A stretch of DNA of 64,000 nucleotides from Actinomadura livida. Lineage in GTDB: Bacteria > Actinomycetota > Actinomycetes > Streptosporangiales > Streptosporangiaceae. The stretch spans positions 276,638-340,637 of the forward strand of contig NZ_BMRO01000004.1 of NCBI RefSeq assembly GCF_014648675.1, read 5' to 3'. Every line of letters begins with the position of its first letter. Within the stretch, counting starts at the first letter, position 1. A program made the position numbers and the translations under genes. The notes under the pieces were generated by a model. The model did not search any database. It was given only the letters and a program-made list of their open reading frames with translations, and was not told the DNA's origin. This document shows, piece after piece, positions 1-7,452 of the stretch.

Positions 1-174
1 AACTCCCAGGGGAACTGCGTCGAGATCGCCGAACTGCCGGGCGGGCGGATCGCGATGCGCAACTCCCGTCACCCGGACGGCCCCGCGCTGATCTACACCC
101 GCCCCGAGATCGAGGCGCTGATCCTTGGAGCCAAGGACGGCGACTTCGACCATCTCATCGCCTCCCGAAATTGA
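1..174 (+). CDS. DUF397 domain protein, C-terminal part (5' end outside window)
   Basis: The window opens inside a reading frame that runs in frame from base 1 to TGA at 172-174. The visible 57 residues include NCVEIAELPGG, IAMRNSRHPDG and LIYTRPEIEALI, which is the conserved core of the small actinobacterial DUF397 family. These proteins are usually about 60-80 residues, so only a few N-terminal residues are missing. DUF397 genes normally lie directly downstream of an XRE-DUF5753 regulator; that partner would be upstream of the window. The molecular role of DUF397 is not established. A hairpin at 321-347 lies between this gene and the convergent kinase gene. Confidence 0.85.
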   Translation, partial: NSQGNCVEIAELPGGRIAMRNSRHPDGPALIYTRPEIEALILGAKDGDFDHLIASRN

Positions 175-320
175 GATGACTCCGGAAAACCGCCAATCAA
201 CCGCCACCTGACCGGCCGGGACGGGGACGCAGAAGTCCCCGGGGCGAGGTCGCGGTGGCAATCGAATCGCGGCGGGTCGGCTCCGGTTCACCGAACGTCG
301 ACCCGTCCGCCATCGAGCAG

Positions 321-351
321 AGGCCACCCCAGGCGCGAGGGTGGCCTTCTT
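321..351 (+). terminator. Rho-independent-like terminator between convergent genes
   Basis: AGGCCACCC (321-329) is the exact inverse of GGGTGGCCT (339-347). The loop is 9 nt and TCTTA follows. The hairpin sits between the DUF397 gene and the end of the kinase gene on the other strand, so it could end transcription from both sides; the T-richer tail is on the + side. Confidence 0.6.
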
Positions 352-386
352 ACTTCCCGGCCTGCTTGCTCCCCGCCCCGCTGGGC

Positions 387-2216
387 TCAGCCGCAGTTGC
401 CGTAGGGCGCCGACCGGCCGTTGCCGCCGAACCTGACGCACGTACCGGGCGCCTTCACGTACACGGGTCCCGCGTACCAGGTGAACTGCCCGCTGTCGGC
501 GATGGTGCTGCCGCCCTTCTTCTGGATCCACACCGACGCGGGGGACGCCTCGCCCACGTTCTGCGTCTTCATCATGACGGCGCAGTTGTAGGTGGAGCTG
601 TTGTAGAGCAGGTAGGCGGTACCGCCGGAGACGCTCAGGGAGCGCTGCACGTAGTAGCCGCCTCCATGGCCGCCGCTGTTGCACACCTGCTGCGGGCTGA
701 ACTTGTTGGGCGGCTCCTTGCCGGGCTGGGTGCCGCCGTCCCCGCCTCCACCGCCCCCGCTGCCCTTCGTGGGCGTCGAGCCGCCGGGCTGCTGCGGCGT
801 GCCGGGCCGCTGGGACTTGCTCGGGGCCGTCGGGCTCTGGCTCTGCTGCCCCTTCGGCTGCCTGCGGCGCTGCTCCTCCGTCGGGCTCTGGGCCTGCCCC
901 TCCGCGCCGTTCGCCGCCTCCGCGCCGCCCTGCGCTCCGCCGTCCTGACCGGACGCGGCCAACCGCCGGTCGTCCTCGCCGCCGGACCTCGTGGCGGCCC
1001 AGGCGGCGCCGCCCGCGATGACGGCGGCCACGGCGACGGCCGCCGCGATCGGGACGACGAGACCGCGCTTCTTACCGCCCGATCCATGGACGGGAGGGGC
1101 GGGCGGGGGCGGGCCGGCGTGGTGCCCCTGGGGGCCCGGCAGCGCGCCGAAGGGCGGCGGCTGCGGGGCCGTGTGGCCCCTGACACCGGACGGATCGGTG
1201 ACCGGGTCGGGCGGCAGGACCGCACCGGCCATCGCGGACGGGCCGGCGTGCGGATCCGTGGAACCCGGCGCCGCGCCCGCGTGGTGCCCGGGGGCCTCGG
1301 CCGGGAGCCCGGGGAACGCGGGCAGCGGCTGGACGGACGGCGTCGCCGAAGACGCCCCGCTGGCGGCCCCCACCAGCCGTTCCTGGGCCTCGCGGGCGGT
1401 CGGGCGCTGCGCGGGCTCCTTGGCCAGGCACGCCTCGACGAGTTCGCGCATCGGGCTGGGCAGGTCGCCGAGGTCCGGCTCGGCGGTCAGGATCCGGTGC
1501 ATGACCGTCGCCAGCTCGTCGTTGCCGAACGCGGGACGTCCCGTGGCGGCGAACACCATGGTCGTGCCCCAGGCGAACATGTCGGAGGCCGTGCTGACCT
1601 CACCGCCGGTGAAATGCTCGGGCGCCATGTAGGCGGGAGTACCGACGTTCTGCGTTTCCCCCGCCGCGCCCAGCGCGCGCGCCACGCCGAAGTCGATGAC
1701 CCGTGGGCCGTCCGGCCCCATCATCACGTTGTGGGGCTTGAAGTCGCGGTGCACGATCCCGGCCTGATGGATCGCGGTGAGCGCCGTCAGGGTGCTGATG
1801 GCGAGCCGTTCTAGCGCCCCGCCCCTGCGCGGCCCCTCCGTGCGCACGACATGGTGCAAAGAAACGCCTGGGACGTACTCACTGACGATGTAGGGCTGGT
1901 CCCCGGCGACGTCGGCGTCTATGACCTGCGCGGTGCAGAACCGCGCCACCCGCTTGGCGACTTCAAGTTCGCGGACGAAGCGCGCGCGGGCGGACTCGTC
2001 CCCCGCGAGCCCGCCGTGCAGGAGCTTGATGGCGACGTGGTCCTCGACGGCGAGGCCGTCCTCGGCGGCGCCGCCCGCGGACTCACCGGCGGGGCGGCCG
2101 AGGAAGACGGCGCCCTGGCCGCCCTCGCCCAGGCGGCCGAGGATCTCGTACCCGCCCAGCCGGGTCGGATCCCCCGACCGCAGTGGATGGGCATCCGGCA
2201 TCGTCCTGTCCGTCAC
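387..2216 (-). CDS. Receptor-type Ser/Thr protein kinase with a SapA-like ectodomain
   Basis: 609-residue PknB-type kinase. The N-terminal kinase domain (about 20-285) has the glycine loop GRLGEGGQGAV, Lys64 in VAIK, the catalytic HRDFKPHN (Asp158), DFG (Asp175) and APE. A Pro/Ala/Gly-rich juxtamembrane region follows, then one membrane helix (about 386-408) and a Ser/Pro/Gly-rich linker. The last ~100 residues are a small extracytoplasmic domain with four cysteines (VCNSGG, YNCAVM, GTCVRFGG, YGNCG) and the pattern TAYLLYNSSTYNC...DSGQFTWYAGPVYV, which I recognise as similar to spore-associated protein A. It therefore looks like a transmembrane sensor kinase whose ligand domain is borrowed from a secreted protein. 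An alternative start is Met6. The upstream neighbour is a divergent TetR gene. Confidence 0.9.
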   Translation of the reverse strand: MTDRTMPDAHPLRSGDPTRLGGYEILGRLGEGGQGAVFLGRPAGESAGGAAEDGLAVEDHVAIKLLHGGLAGDESARARFVRELEVAKRVARFCTAQVIDADVAGDQPYIVSEYVPGVSLHHVVRTEGPRRGGALERLAISTLTALTAIHQAGIVHRDFKPHNVMMGPDGPRVIDFGVARALGAAGETQNVGTPAYMAPEHFTGGEVSTASDMFAWGTTMVFAATGRPAFGNDELATVMHRILTAEPDLGDLPSPMRELVEACLAKEPAQRPTAREAQERLVGAASGASSATPSVQPLPAFPGLPAEAPGHHAGAAPGSTDPHAGPSAMAGAVLPPDPVTDPSGVRGHTAPQPPPFGALPGPQGHHAGPPPPAPPVHGSGGKKRGLVVPIAAAVAVAAVIAGGAAWAATRSGGEDDRRLAASGQDGGAQGGAEAANGAEGQAQSPTEEQRRRQPKGQQSQSPTAPSKSQRPGTPQQPGGSTPTKGSGGGGGGDGGTQPGKEPPNKFSPQQVCNSGGHGGGYYVQRSLSVSGGTAYLLYNSSTYNCAVMMKTQNVGEASPASVWIQKKGGSTIADSGQFTWYAGPVYVKAPGTCVRFGGNGRSAPYGNCG

Positions 2217-2325
2217 GCCATTCGCTCCCCGTCACTATCGGTGCATTGTCACTTTCGGCTCATCGGCGGAACATCGCCGCACCACCCCGGGCGTCCCCGC
2301 AAGACTATGGACACAAGATGGTAGG

Positions 2326-2339
2326 TGCTCCGCGGAGCA
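2326..2339. promoter_or_regulatory. 14-bp perfect palindrome in a divergent promoter region
   Basis: TGCTCCGCGGAGCA is a perfect palindrome in the 199-bp region between the divergent kinase and TetR genes. The position, about 80 bp before the TetR start, would suit an operator for the TetR protein itself. No binding evidence exists; short GC-rich palindromes also arise by chance in this genome. Confidence 0.3.
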
Positions 2340-2415
2340 GTTGATCTAGCCCATGGCACTACCTTGGTTAACAGGACTACAGTCCGATTCAAGCGGGTTG
2401 AGAGGGCGTGCAGTG

Positions 2416-3039
2416 ATGGACCGCGGTCCCGCCGGGAGGAGCGTCGACCTGGAGCTGATGCGGACGCCCCCGCCCAAGGAGCGCGCGGACGCCGCGCGCA
2501 ACCGGGTGAAGGTCCTCGAAGCGGCCGCGGCGATGTTCGCCCGGCACGGCGTCGAGTCGGTCTCGATGGACGCGGTCGCCGCCGCCGCGGGCGTCGGCAA
2601 GGGGACGCTCTTCCGCCGCTTCGGCGACAAGGCGGGCCTGGCCGTGGCGCTCCTGGACGAGCGCGAGCGCGAACTCCAGGACGCGATCCTGTCCGGCCCG
2701 TCCCCGCTCGGGCCGGGCGGCCGGGGCGAGGCCGTCCCGCCCGCCGAGCGCCTGCACGCCTTCGCCGACGCCTACCTGGACTACGTCCTGGAGCACCTGT
2801 CCCTGGTGCGCATGTCCGAGACGGCCTCGCCGGGCGCCCGGTACCGCATCGGCGCCTACGGCTTCTGGCACCGGCACGTGACGATCCTGCTCGACCAGAT
2901 CGTCGCCGACGGGGACGCGCTGGCGCACGCGCTGCTCGCCGTCCTCAGCGCGGAGCACCTGACCGCGATGATCGAGAACGTGGGCGCGGAACGCACGCGC
3001 GCCGCCGTCCGCGCTCTCTTCGACGTGGCGGGCTCCTAG
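2416..3039 (+). CDS. TetR/AcrR family transcriptional regulator
   Basis: 207-residue regulator when started at ATG 2416, which follows GAGAGG (2400-2405). An in-frame ATG at 2353 would add 21 unlikely residues. The N-terminal helix-turn-helix is typical: RVKVLEAAAAMFARHGVESVSMDAVAAAAGVGKGTLFRRFGDK (about residues 30-72). The C-terminal ligand or dimer domain is helical and unassigned. TetR proteins usually repress a neighbouring or divergent gene and release DNA when they bind a small molecule. The divergent neighbour is a receptor kinase and the downstream DNA is decayed, so the target is not obvious; self-regulation through the 2326-2339 palindrome is possible. Confidence 0.9.
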   Translation: MDRGPAGRSVDLELMRTPPPKERADAARNRVKVLEAAAAMFARHGVESVSMDAVAAAAGVGKGTLFRRFGDKAGLAVALLDERERELQDAILSGPSPLGPGGRGEAVPPAERLHAFADAYLDYVLEHLSLVRMSETASPGARYRIGAYGFWHRHVTILLDQIVADGDALAHALLAVLSAEHLTAMIENVGAERTRAAVRALFDVAGS

Positions 3040-3244
3040 CAGCCCCGGATACAACGAAGCCCCCGTGGCGGGCACGGGGGCTGTGCGGTGTCCGGCTCGG
3101 GCAGGGCCGGAACGGACGATGTCAGGCCGGGTCGGGAGTCCGCCGCTCTGGGAACTGCTCCGCCCGGCCGTTCCCATTGCCCGGCGGGCCCTCCTCGGCG
3201 TGGCCTCGTCGGCCGGCCTCGGCGTGGCCGCGCTCGAGTCGCGC

Positions 3245-3659
3245 GGCGACCATCAGGGCGCGCAACGACGTCGTCTTCACGTTCGCGTGGGCGCTGGAAC
3301 GGGTTCTGGGGATGCTGCTGGGCAAGACCGGCCTCCGTGAGTTCGTCGACGTTAGTTGCAACTGCAAGATTTTCCCTCGTATTCCGAGTGATCGCCGCTT
3401 TTTCCACCGGCCGGCTCCGGTCGCTGCCTCTCCCGCCCTATCTACCTGGCCGCCTACGTCGCCGAGTCCGGGATCGATCCGCGGGACGAGTTCGGCACGC
3501 CCGAGGTTCGCCTACGCCGCCTTCATCGCCGCCGTGTGCGCGGTCTGGGGCGTGTTCGCCCCGGAGGAGTCCCGCACGAGCTTCCTCACCGGGTTCGTGG
3601 CGGGCGCGCTCGTCGCGGCGGCCGTCGTGGCCGTCCGCCTGTGGCGCGCCCGCCGCTGA
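3245..3659 (+). pseudogene. Decayed coding stretch ending in a membrane-helix fragment
   Basis: No intact gene covers 3040-3659. Protein-like segments occur in different frames. RNDVVFTFAWALERVLGM lies around 3262-3315. LAAYVAESGIDPRDEFGTPE (about 3446-3505) is in a second frame. FAYAAFIAAVCAVWGVFAP followed by a helix FLTGFVAGALVAAAVVAVRL (about 3508-3650) is back in the first frame and ends at TGA 3657-3659. The pattern suggests one or two small genes broken by indels. No family could be assigned, and the reading is weak because high-GC DNA gives open frames by chance. Confidence 0.3.
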
Positions 3660-3663
3660 ACGG

Positions 3664-5631
3664 TCAGAGGTACAGCCCCGGCCCCTCGGCGGGCGCCGCG
3701 GACCCGGCGGGCTCCAGGTCGCCGGCCGCCAGGGTGGACAGCTCGGCCGCGTCCGACGAGTCGGTGAGGCGTTCGGACTGGGCGGCGACCGCGGCGTCGA
3801 GGAGGTTGCGCATGAGGCGCCCGTTCCCGAACGCGGGCCCGCGCGGGACGTCGCGGATCAGCGTGCGCAGCCGCGCGGGGACGCCGGGGCCCAGGCGGAG
3901 CCCCTCCGCGGCGGCGAGGTGCTCGAAGATCTGGACCAGCTCGTCGTCGGAGTAGTCGGGGAAGGCGACGCGCTTCGGGAAGCGGGACGCGAGCCCGGAG
4001 TTCGCGGCGAGGAAGGACTCCATCTCCCGCTCGTAGCCCGCGGCGATCACGACGAGGTCGCTGCGGTACTCCTCCATGAGCTGGACGAGCGTGGAGACGG
4101 CCTCCTGGGTGTAGGAGTCGCCCGCGAGGGAGTACGCCTCGTCGATGAACAGGACGCCGCCGAGGGCCTGCTCGACGGCGGCCCGCACCCGCGGGGCGGT
4201 CTGGCCGATGTAGGAGCCGATGAGGTCGGCGCGGGCGACCTCGACGAGGTGCCCGGACGACAGCAGCCCGAGATCGGCGTAGGCGGAGGCGACGAGGCGG
4301 GCGACCGTCGTCTTCGCGGTGCCGGGGTTGCCGGTGAACACCATGTGCCGGGTCGGGACGGTGACCTGCTGCCCGGCGGCGCGGCGCAGGTCGCCGGCGC
4401 GGGCCTCGGCGGCGAGGCGGTGCACCTCCTTCTTCACGTCCGCGAGGCCGATGAGCCCGTCGAGCTCGGCGAGCGGGTCGGTGACGGGCCGGACGCGGGT
4501 GGCGCCGCTCAGCGTGTCCGGGATGTCCTCGGCGAGGAGCGCGGACAGTTCCTCCGGGGTGGGCTTGCGCAGGGCGGTGATGCGGCGGGCCTGGAGGACG
4601 GTGGCGCGCTCGCACAGGTTGCGCATGGTGCGGGCGTTGCCGAACGAGCGGCCGCGCGGGGCGCGGCGGAGCAGGTCGGCCACCCGGTCGCGGGCGCCCG
4701 GCGCCAGTTCGAGGCCGGCGGACTTCACCTGGGTGGAGAAGATCTCGATCAGCTCCCCGTCGGTGAAGTCCGGGAACCGGACCGTGCCGGGGAACCGGGA
4801 CGCCAGACCGGGGTCGGACGCGATGAACCGCCGCATCTCCCGCTCGTATCCGGCGACGATGACGACGAGGTCGTCGCGGTGGTTCTCCATGAACTTCAGC
4901 AGTTCGGCGATGGCCTCGGGGCCGAAGTCCTCCTCCACGCCCTCCTGGTAGAGCGAGTACGCCTCGTCGATGAACAGGACGCCGCCGAGGGCGCGCTGCA
5001 CCACGTTCCGCGTCTTCACGGAGGTCTCGCCGAGGTACTGGCCGACGAGCGTCGAGCGGGTCGCCTCGACGAGGTGCCCGGACGTCAGCACCCCGAGGTC
5101 CTTGAGGATGCGCGCGAACAGCCGGGCCACGACGGTCTTGCCCGTGCCGGGGTTGCCGGTGAACACCATGTGCCGGGCGGGCGGGGCGGGGACGGGCACC
5201 CCGGCGTCGCGCCGCATCTTCGTGGCCTTCGCGCCGGCGACGAGGAGCTCGATCTCCTGCTTGACGGAGCCGAGGCCGGTGAGCGCTTCGAGTTCCGCCA
5301 TCGGGTCGGCGCCGGGGGAGTCGAACGAGGCGGGGACGTCGGGCCGCTTGACGACGAGTTCCTCGCCGGGTTCCGTCCGTTCGCGGACGGATTCCACGAC
5401 GATGTCGGCGAGCCGCTGCGCGAGGCGGGCGTTCCGCAGGTTGCGGACGGGCGGCGTGCCCACGAGAAGCTGGCCCGCGGCCGTCAGGGCGCGCTTGTGC
5501 GCGCGCCCCGCGCTGCTGGACGGCCCGGTTGAACAACTCCGCGTAGCCCTCCGCGGTGAACGGGCGCGTGCGGGCGACCTGGAACCGCAAGGCGAGCCCG
5601 GGGTTGACCTCCCGGATCCGGTCGTCTCCAC
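3664..5631 (-). CDS. CbxX/CfxQ (SpoVK-like) tandem AAA+ ATPase, C-terminal part of a frameshifted gene
   Basis: This frame carries two complete AAA+ modules of the CbxX/CfxQ/SpoVK type. Each has RHMVFTGNPGT(G/A)KT (Walker A), VLFIDEAYSL (Walker B), a sensor or arginine-finger stretch ASRFP, and the lid motif FGN(A/G)R. The open frame reaches an ATG at 5631, but residues upstream of about 5515 are not protein-like. Real coding appears to begin near AHKRALTAAGQLLVG and to continue the upstream frame (7162-5500) after a slip. CbxX-type ATPases remodel protein complexes; the actinobacterial relative EccA serves type VII secretion. No ESX genes are visible here, so the client is unknown. Confidence 0.85.
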   Translation of the reverse strand: METTGSGRSTPGSPCGSRSPARARSPRRATRSCSTGPSSSAGRAHKRALTAAGQLLVGTPPVRNLRNARLAQRLADIVVESVRERTEPGEELVVKRPDVPASFDSPGADPMAELEALTGLGSVKQEIELLVAGAKATKMRRDAGVPVPAPPARHMVFTGNPGTGKTVVARLFARILKDLGVLTSGHLVEATRSTLVGQYLGETSVKTRNVVQRALGGVLFIDEAYSLYQEGVEEDFGPEAIAELLKFMENHRDDLVVIVAGYEREMRRFIASDPGLASRFPGTVRFPDFTDGELIEIFSTQVKSAGLELAPGARDRVADLLRRAPRGRSFGNARTMRNLCERATVLQARRITALRKPTPEELSALLAEDIPDTLSGATRVRPVTDPLAELDGLIGLADVKKEVHRLAAEARAGDLRRAAGQQVTVPTRHMVFTGNPGTAKTTVARLVASAYADLGLLSSGHLVEVARADLIGSYIGQTAPRVRAAVEQALGGVLFIDEAYSLAGDSYTQEAVSTLVQLMEEYRSDLVVIAAGYEREMESFLAANSGLASRFPKRVAFPDYSDDELVQIFEHLAAAEGLRLGPGVPARLRTLIRDVPRGPAFGNGRLMRNLLDAAVAAQSERLTDSSDAAELSTLAAGDLEPAGSAAPAEGPGLYL

Positions 5632-7162
5632 CCGGTTCGCACAGCGCGACGACGTGGAGGTCGTCGTGGACGTCGAGGGCCCGGTGCAACTGCTCCAGGA
5701 TGGCCTCGCCGCTGCGGTCGTCCTTCGACATGTCGTCGAGGCCGTCGATGACCATGAGCCGCACCCCGGCGCTGTCCCGCGCGTCGTTGTGGAGGTGCAC
5801 GGTGGCGGCGGAGACCTCCTTGGCGGCGAAGAAGTCGCCGGCCAGCCACAGCGGCGGGTCGGCGAGGCCGTGCCGCTGGACGAGCCGGACGATCTCCTGG
5901 GCGGCGTCGCGCTTGCCGGTGCCGTCCGGGCCGACGATCATCAGCCGGACCGGCCCCGGCCCGCTCGCGATCTCCTCCAGCGCGGCGACGACCTCCGGCT
6001 GGCCGACGAGGTCGGTCTCCACCTTCACGCGGGTGCGGGCGCCGCCGCGCGGCCGGGACCCGCCCGTGCCGTGGCCCGTGCCGTGGCCCGTGCCGTGGCC
6101 CGCGCCGAGGCCCGCGGCGAGCGGGTTGACGATCCGGCGCCGGGGGGTGAACAGGCGGCGGACGTCCTCCTCGAACCCGGCGACCGGGACCCAAACCGGG
6201 TCGGGCCTGGCCGGCACGCCGGGCAGCCCCTGGACGGCCGCGGTGAAGCGGACCGCCATGTCGAGCCAGCCGCGGCAGACGTCGATCGCTCCGGCGCCGA
6301 GGCCCCGAGCGAGCCACGCCCACTCGTCCACCGACCACGCGTCCGCCTTGAACGAGCCGCGCCTGTCCTCGAAGCGCCCGAGCAGGTCGCCGTACCGGTC
6401 CTCGGTGAGGACGACGGCCAGTTCGGCGGGGACCTGGCTCTTCCCGGCCTGCAGCAGCAGGTGGACGAGGAGCTGGTCGGCGTCCTCACCGTGCGGGGCG
6501 ATCTCGCGCAGGTGCTCGTGGACGGGCAGGAGGCCGGAGCACACCCATTCCAGGTAGCCGATGGGTCCGTGCAGCTCGGGCAGGGCTTCGAAGACGCCGT
6601 CGTCGGCCTTGGCCGTCCACAGGTCGCGCCGGCGCTCCGCCGAGAGGCCGAGCCAGTCGCCGTCCGGCGGGTCGCCGTACAGCTTCGCGATGGCCTGGCG
6701 GCGGCGCTCGAAGGGCTCCAGGCCATCGAAGACGCCGAGCGACTCGCGCGCCAGGGTGAGCGCCAGCTCCTGGTCGCGGCAGTCCTCCAGCCATTCGAAC
6801 GGCCGGAACTCCCCGGCGAGGCCGCTCCAGGAGCCCAGCTTCTTCGGGTCGAGCGGCGTGCTCATGAAGCGGCCGAACAGCTCGTGGTACAGCTTCGTGA
6901 AGGGGCCGGAGTAGACGGCGCCGGCGCCCGGCAGGTAGGCGAGCACGCTGATCAGCTCGGCGGCGATCAGCGGCGCCGGGTTCTTCATCATGCCGTGCTG
7001 GCCGGTGGTCAGCGGGGCGCAGCGCGGATCCGCCACGAAGGCGTCGATGCGGTCGCGGATCTCGTCGTACAGCCCGTCCGGGACGCGCCACGGGCCGTGC
7101 GCGTACAGGTCCATGACGGGCTCGTCGGACACGAGAAGTTCCAGATGCTCCGGCAACCGCAC
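5500..7162 (-). CDS. N-terminal part of the multi-AAA ATPase: unknown domain plus a degenerate P-loop domain
   Basis: Start GTG 7162 (VRLPEHLELLVSDEP) follows GGGGAG about 4 nt upstream. The first ~370 residues are an unrecognised, largely helical domain with conserved-looking blocks such as MDLYAHGPWRVPDGLYDEI and PIGYLEWVCSGLLPVHEHL. A Gly-His-Thr repeat linker follows. Next is an AAA-like domain with MIVGPDGTGKRDAAQ (Walker A, but RD where TT or ST is usual) and RLMVIDGLDDMS (Walker B). The frame stays aligned to real protein up to RPFTAEGYAELFNRAVQ, near 5520, and then becomes Arg/Pro-rich out-of-frame sequence. Downstream sequence continues in another frame at 3664-5515. An intact product would be about 1165 residues. 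Either the gene is disrupted or the assembly has a local indel. Confidence 0.75.
6063..6098. repeat. Three perfect 12-bp tandem repeats in the ATPase linker
   Basis: CCCGTGCCGTGG is repeated three times without change, followed by a degenerate fourth copy. On the coding (-) strand it encodes the linker GHGTGHGTGHGTG, between the unknown N-terminal domain and the first P-loop domain. In-frame 12-bp units can expand or contract without breaking the frame. Confidence 0.85.
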
Positions 7163-7452
7163 GCTCTCCCCCTCTGGCACACCCAATCGGGCGGCACAGC
7201 CTAACGAGGGGGGCCGACCAACACCGGGGCGTGGAGAATAACGGCCCATTTTCACCACAAGGCGTGTTCTGTCACATTGTTCACAACTTAGGGGCGGCCC
7301 AGGGGGCTCGTCCGGCCGCTCAACTGGGTAGGTATCCGAAGATTCGGTTCGCCCGCCGACCAGGTACCGCTCACCGCCGAGGCTCAGCGCCGAGCCCGGG
7401 AGGCCATCGGATGCGGGCGGACGCGCCCGAAGCCGTCTCCTGGGAGAGATAC

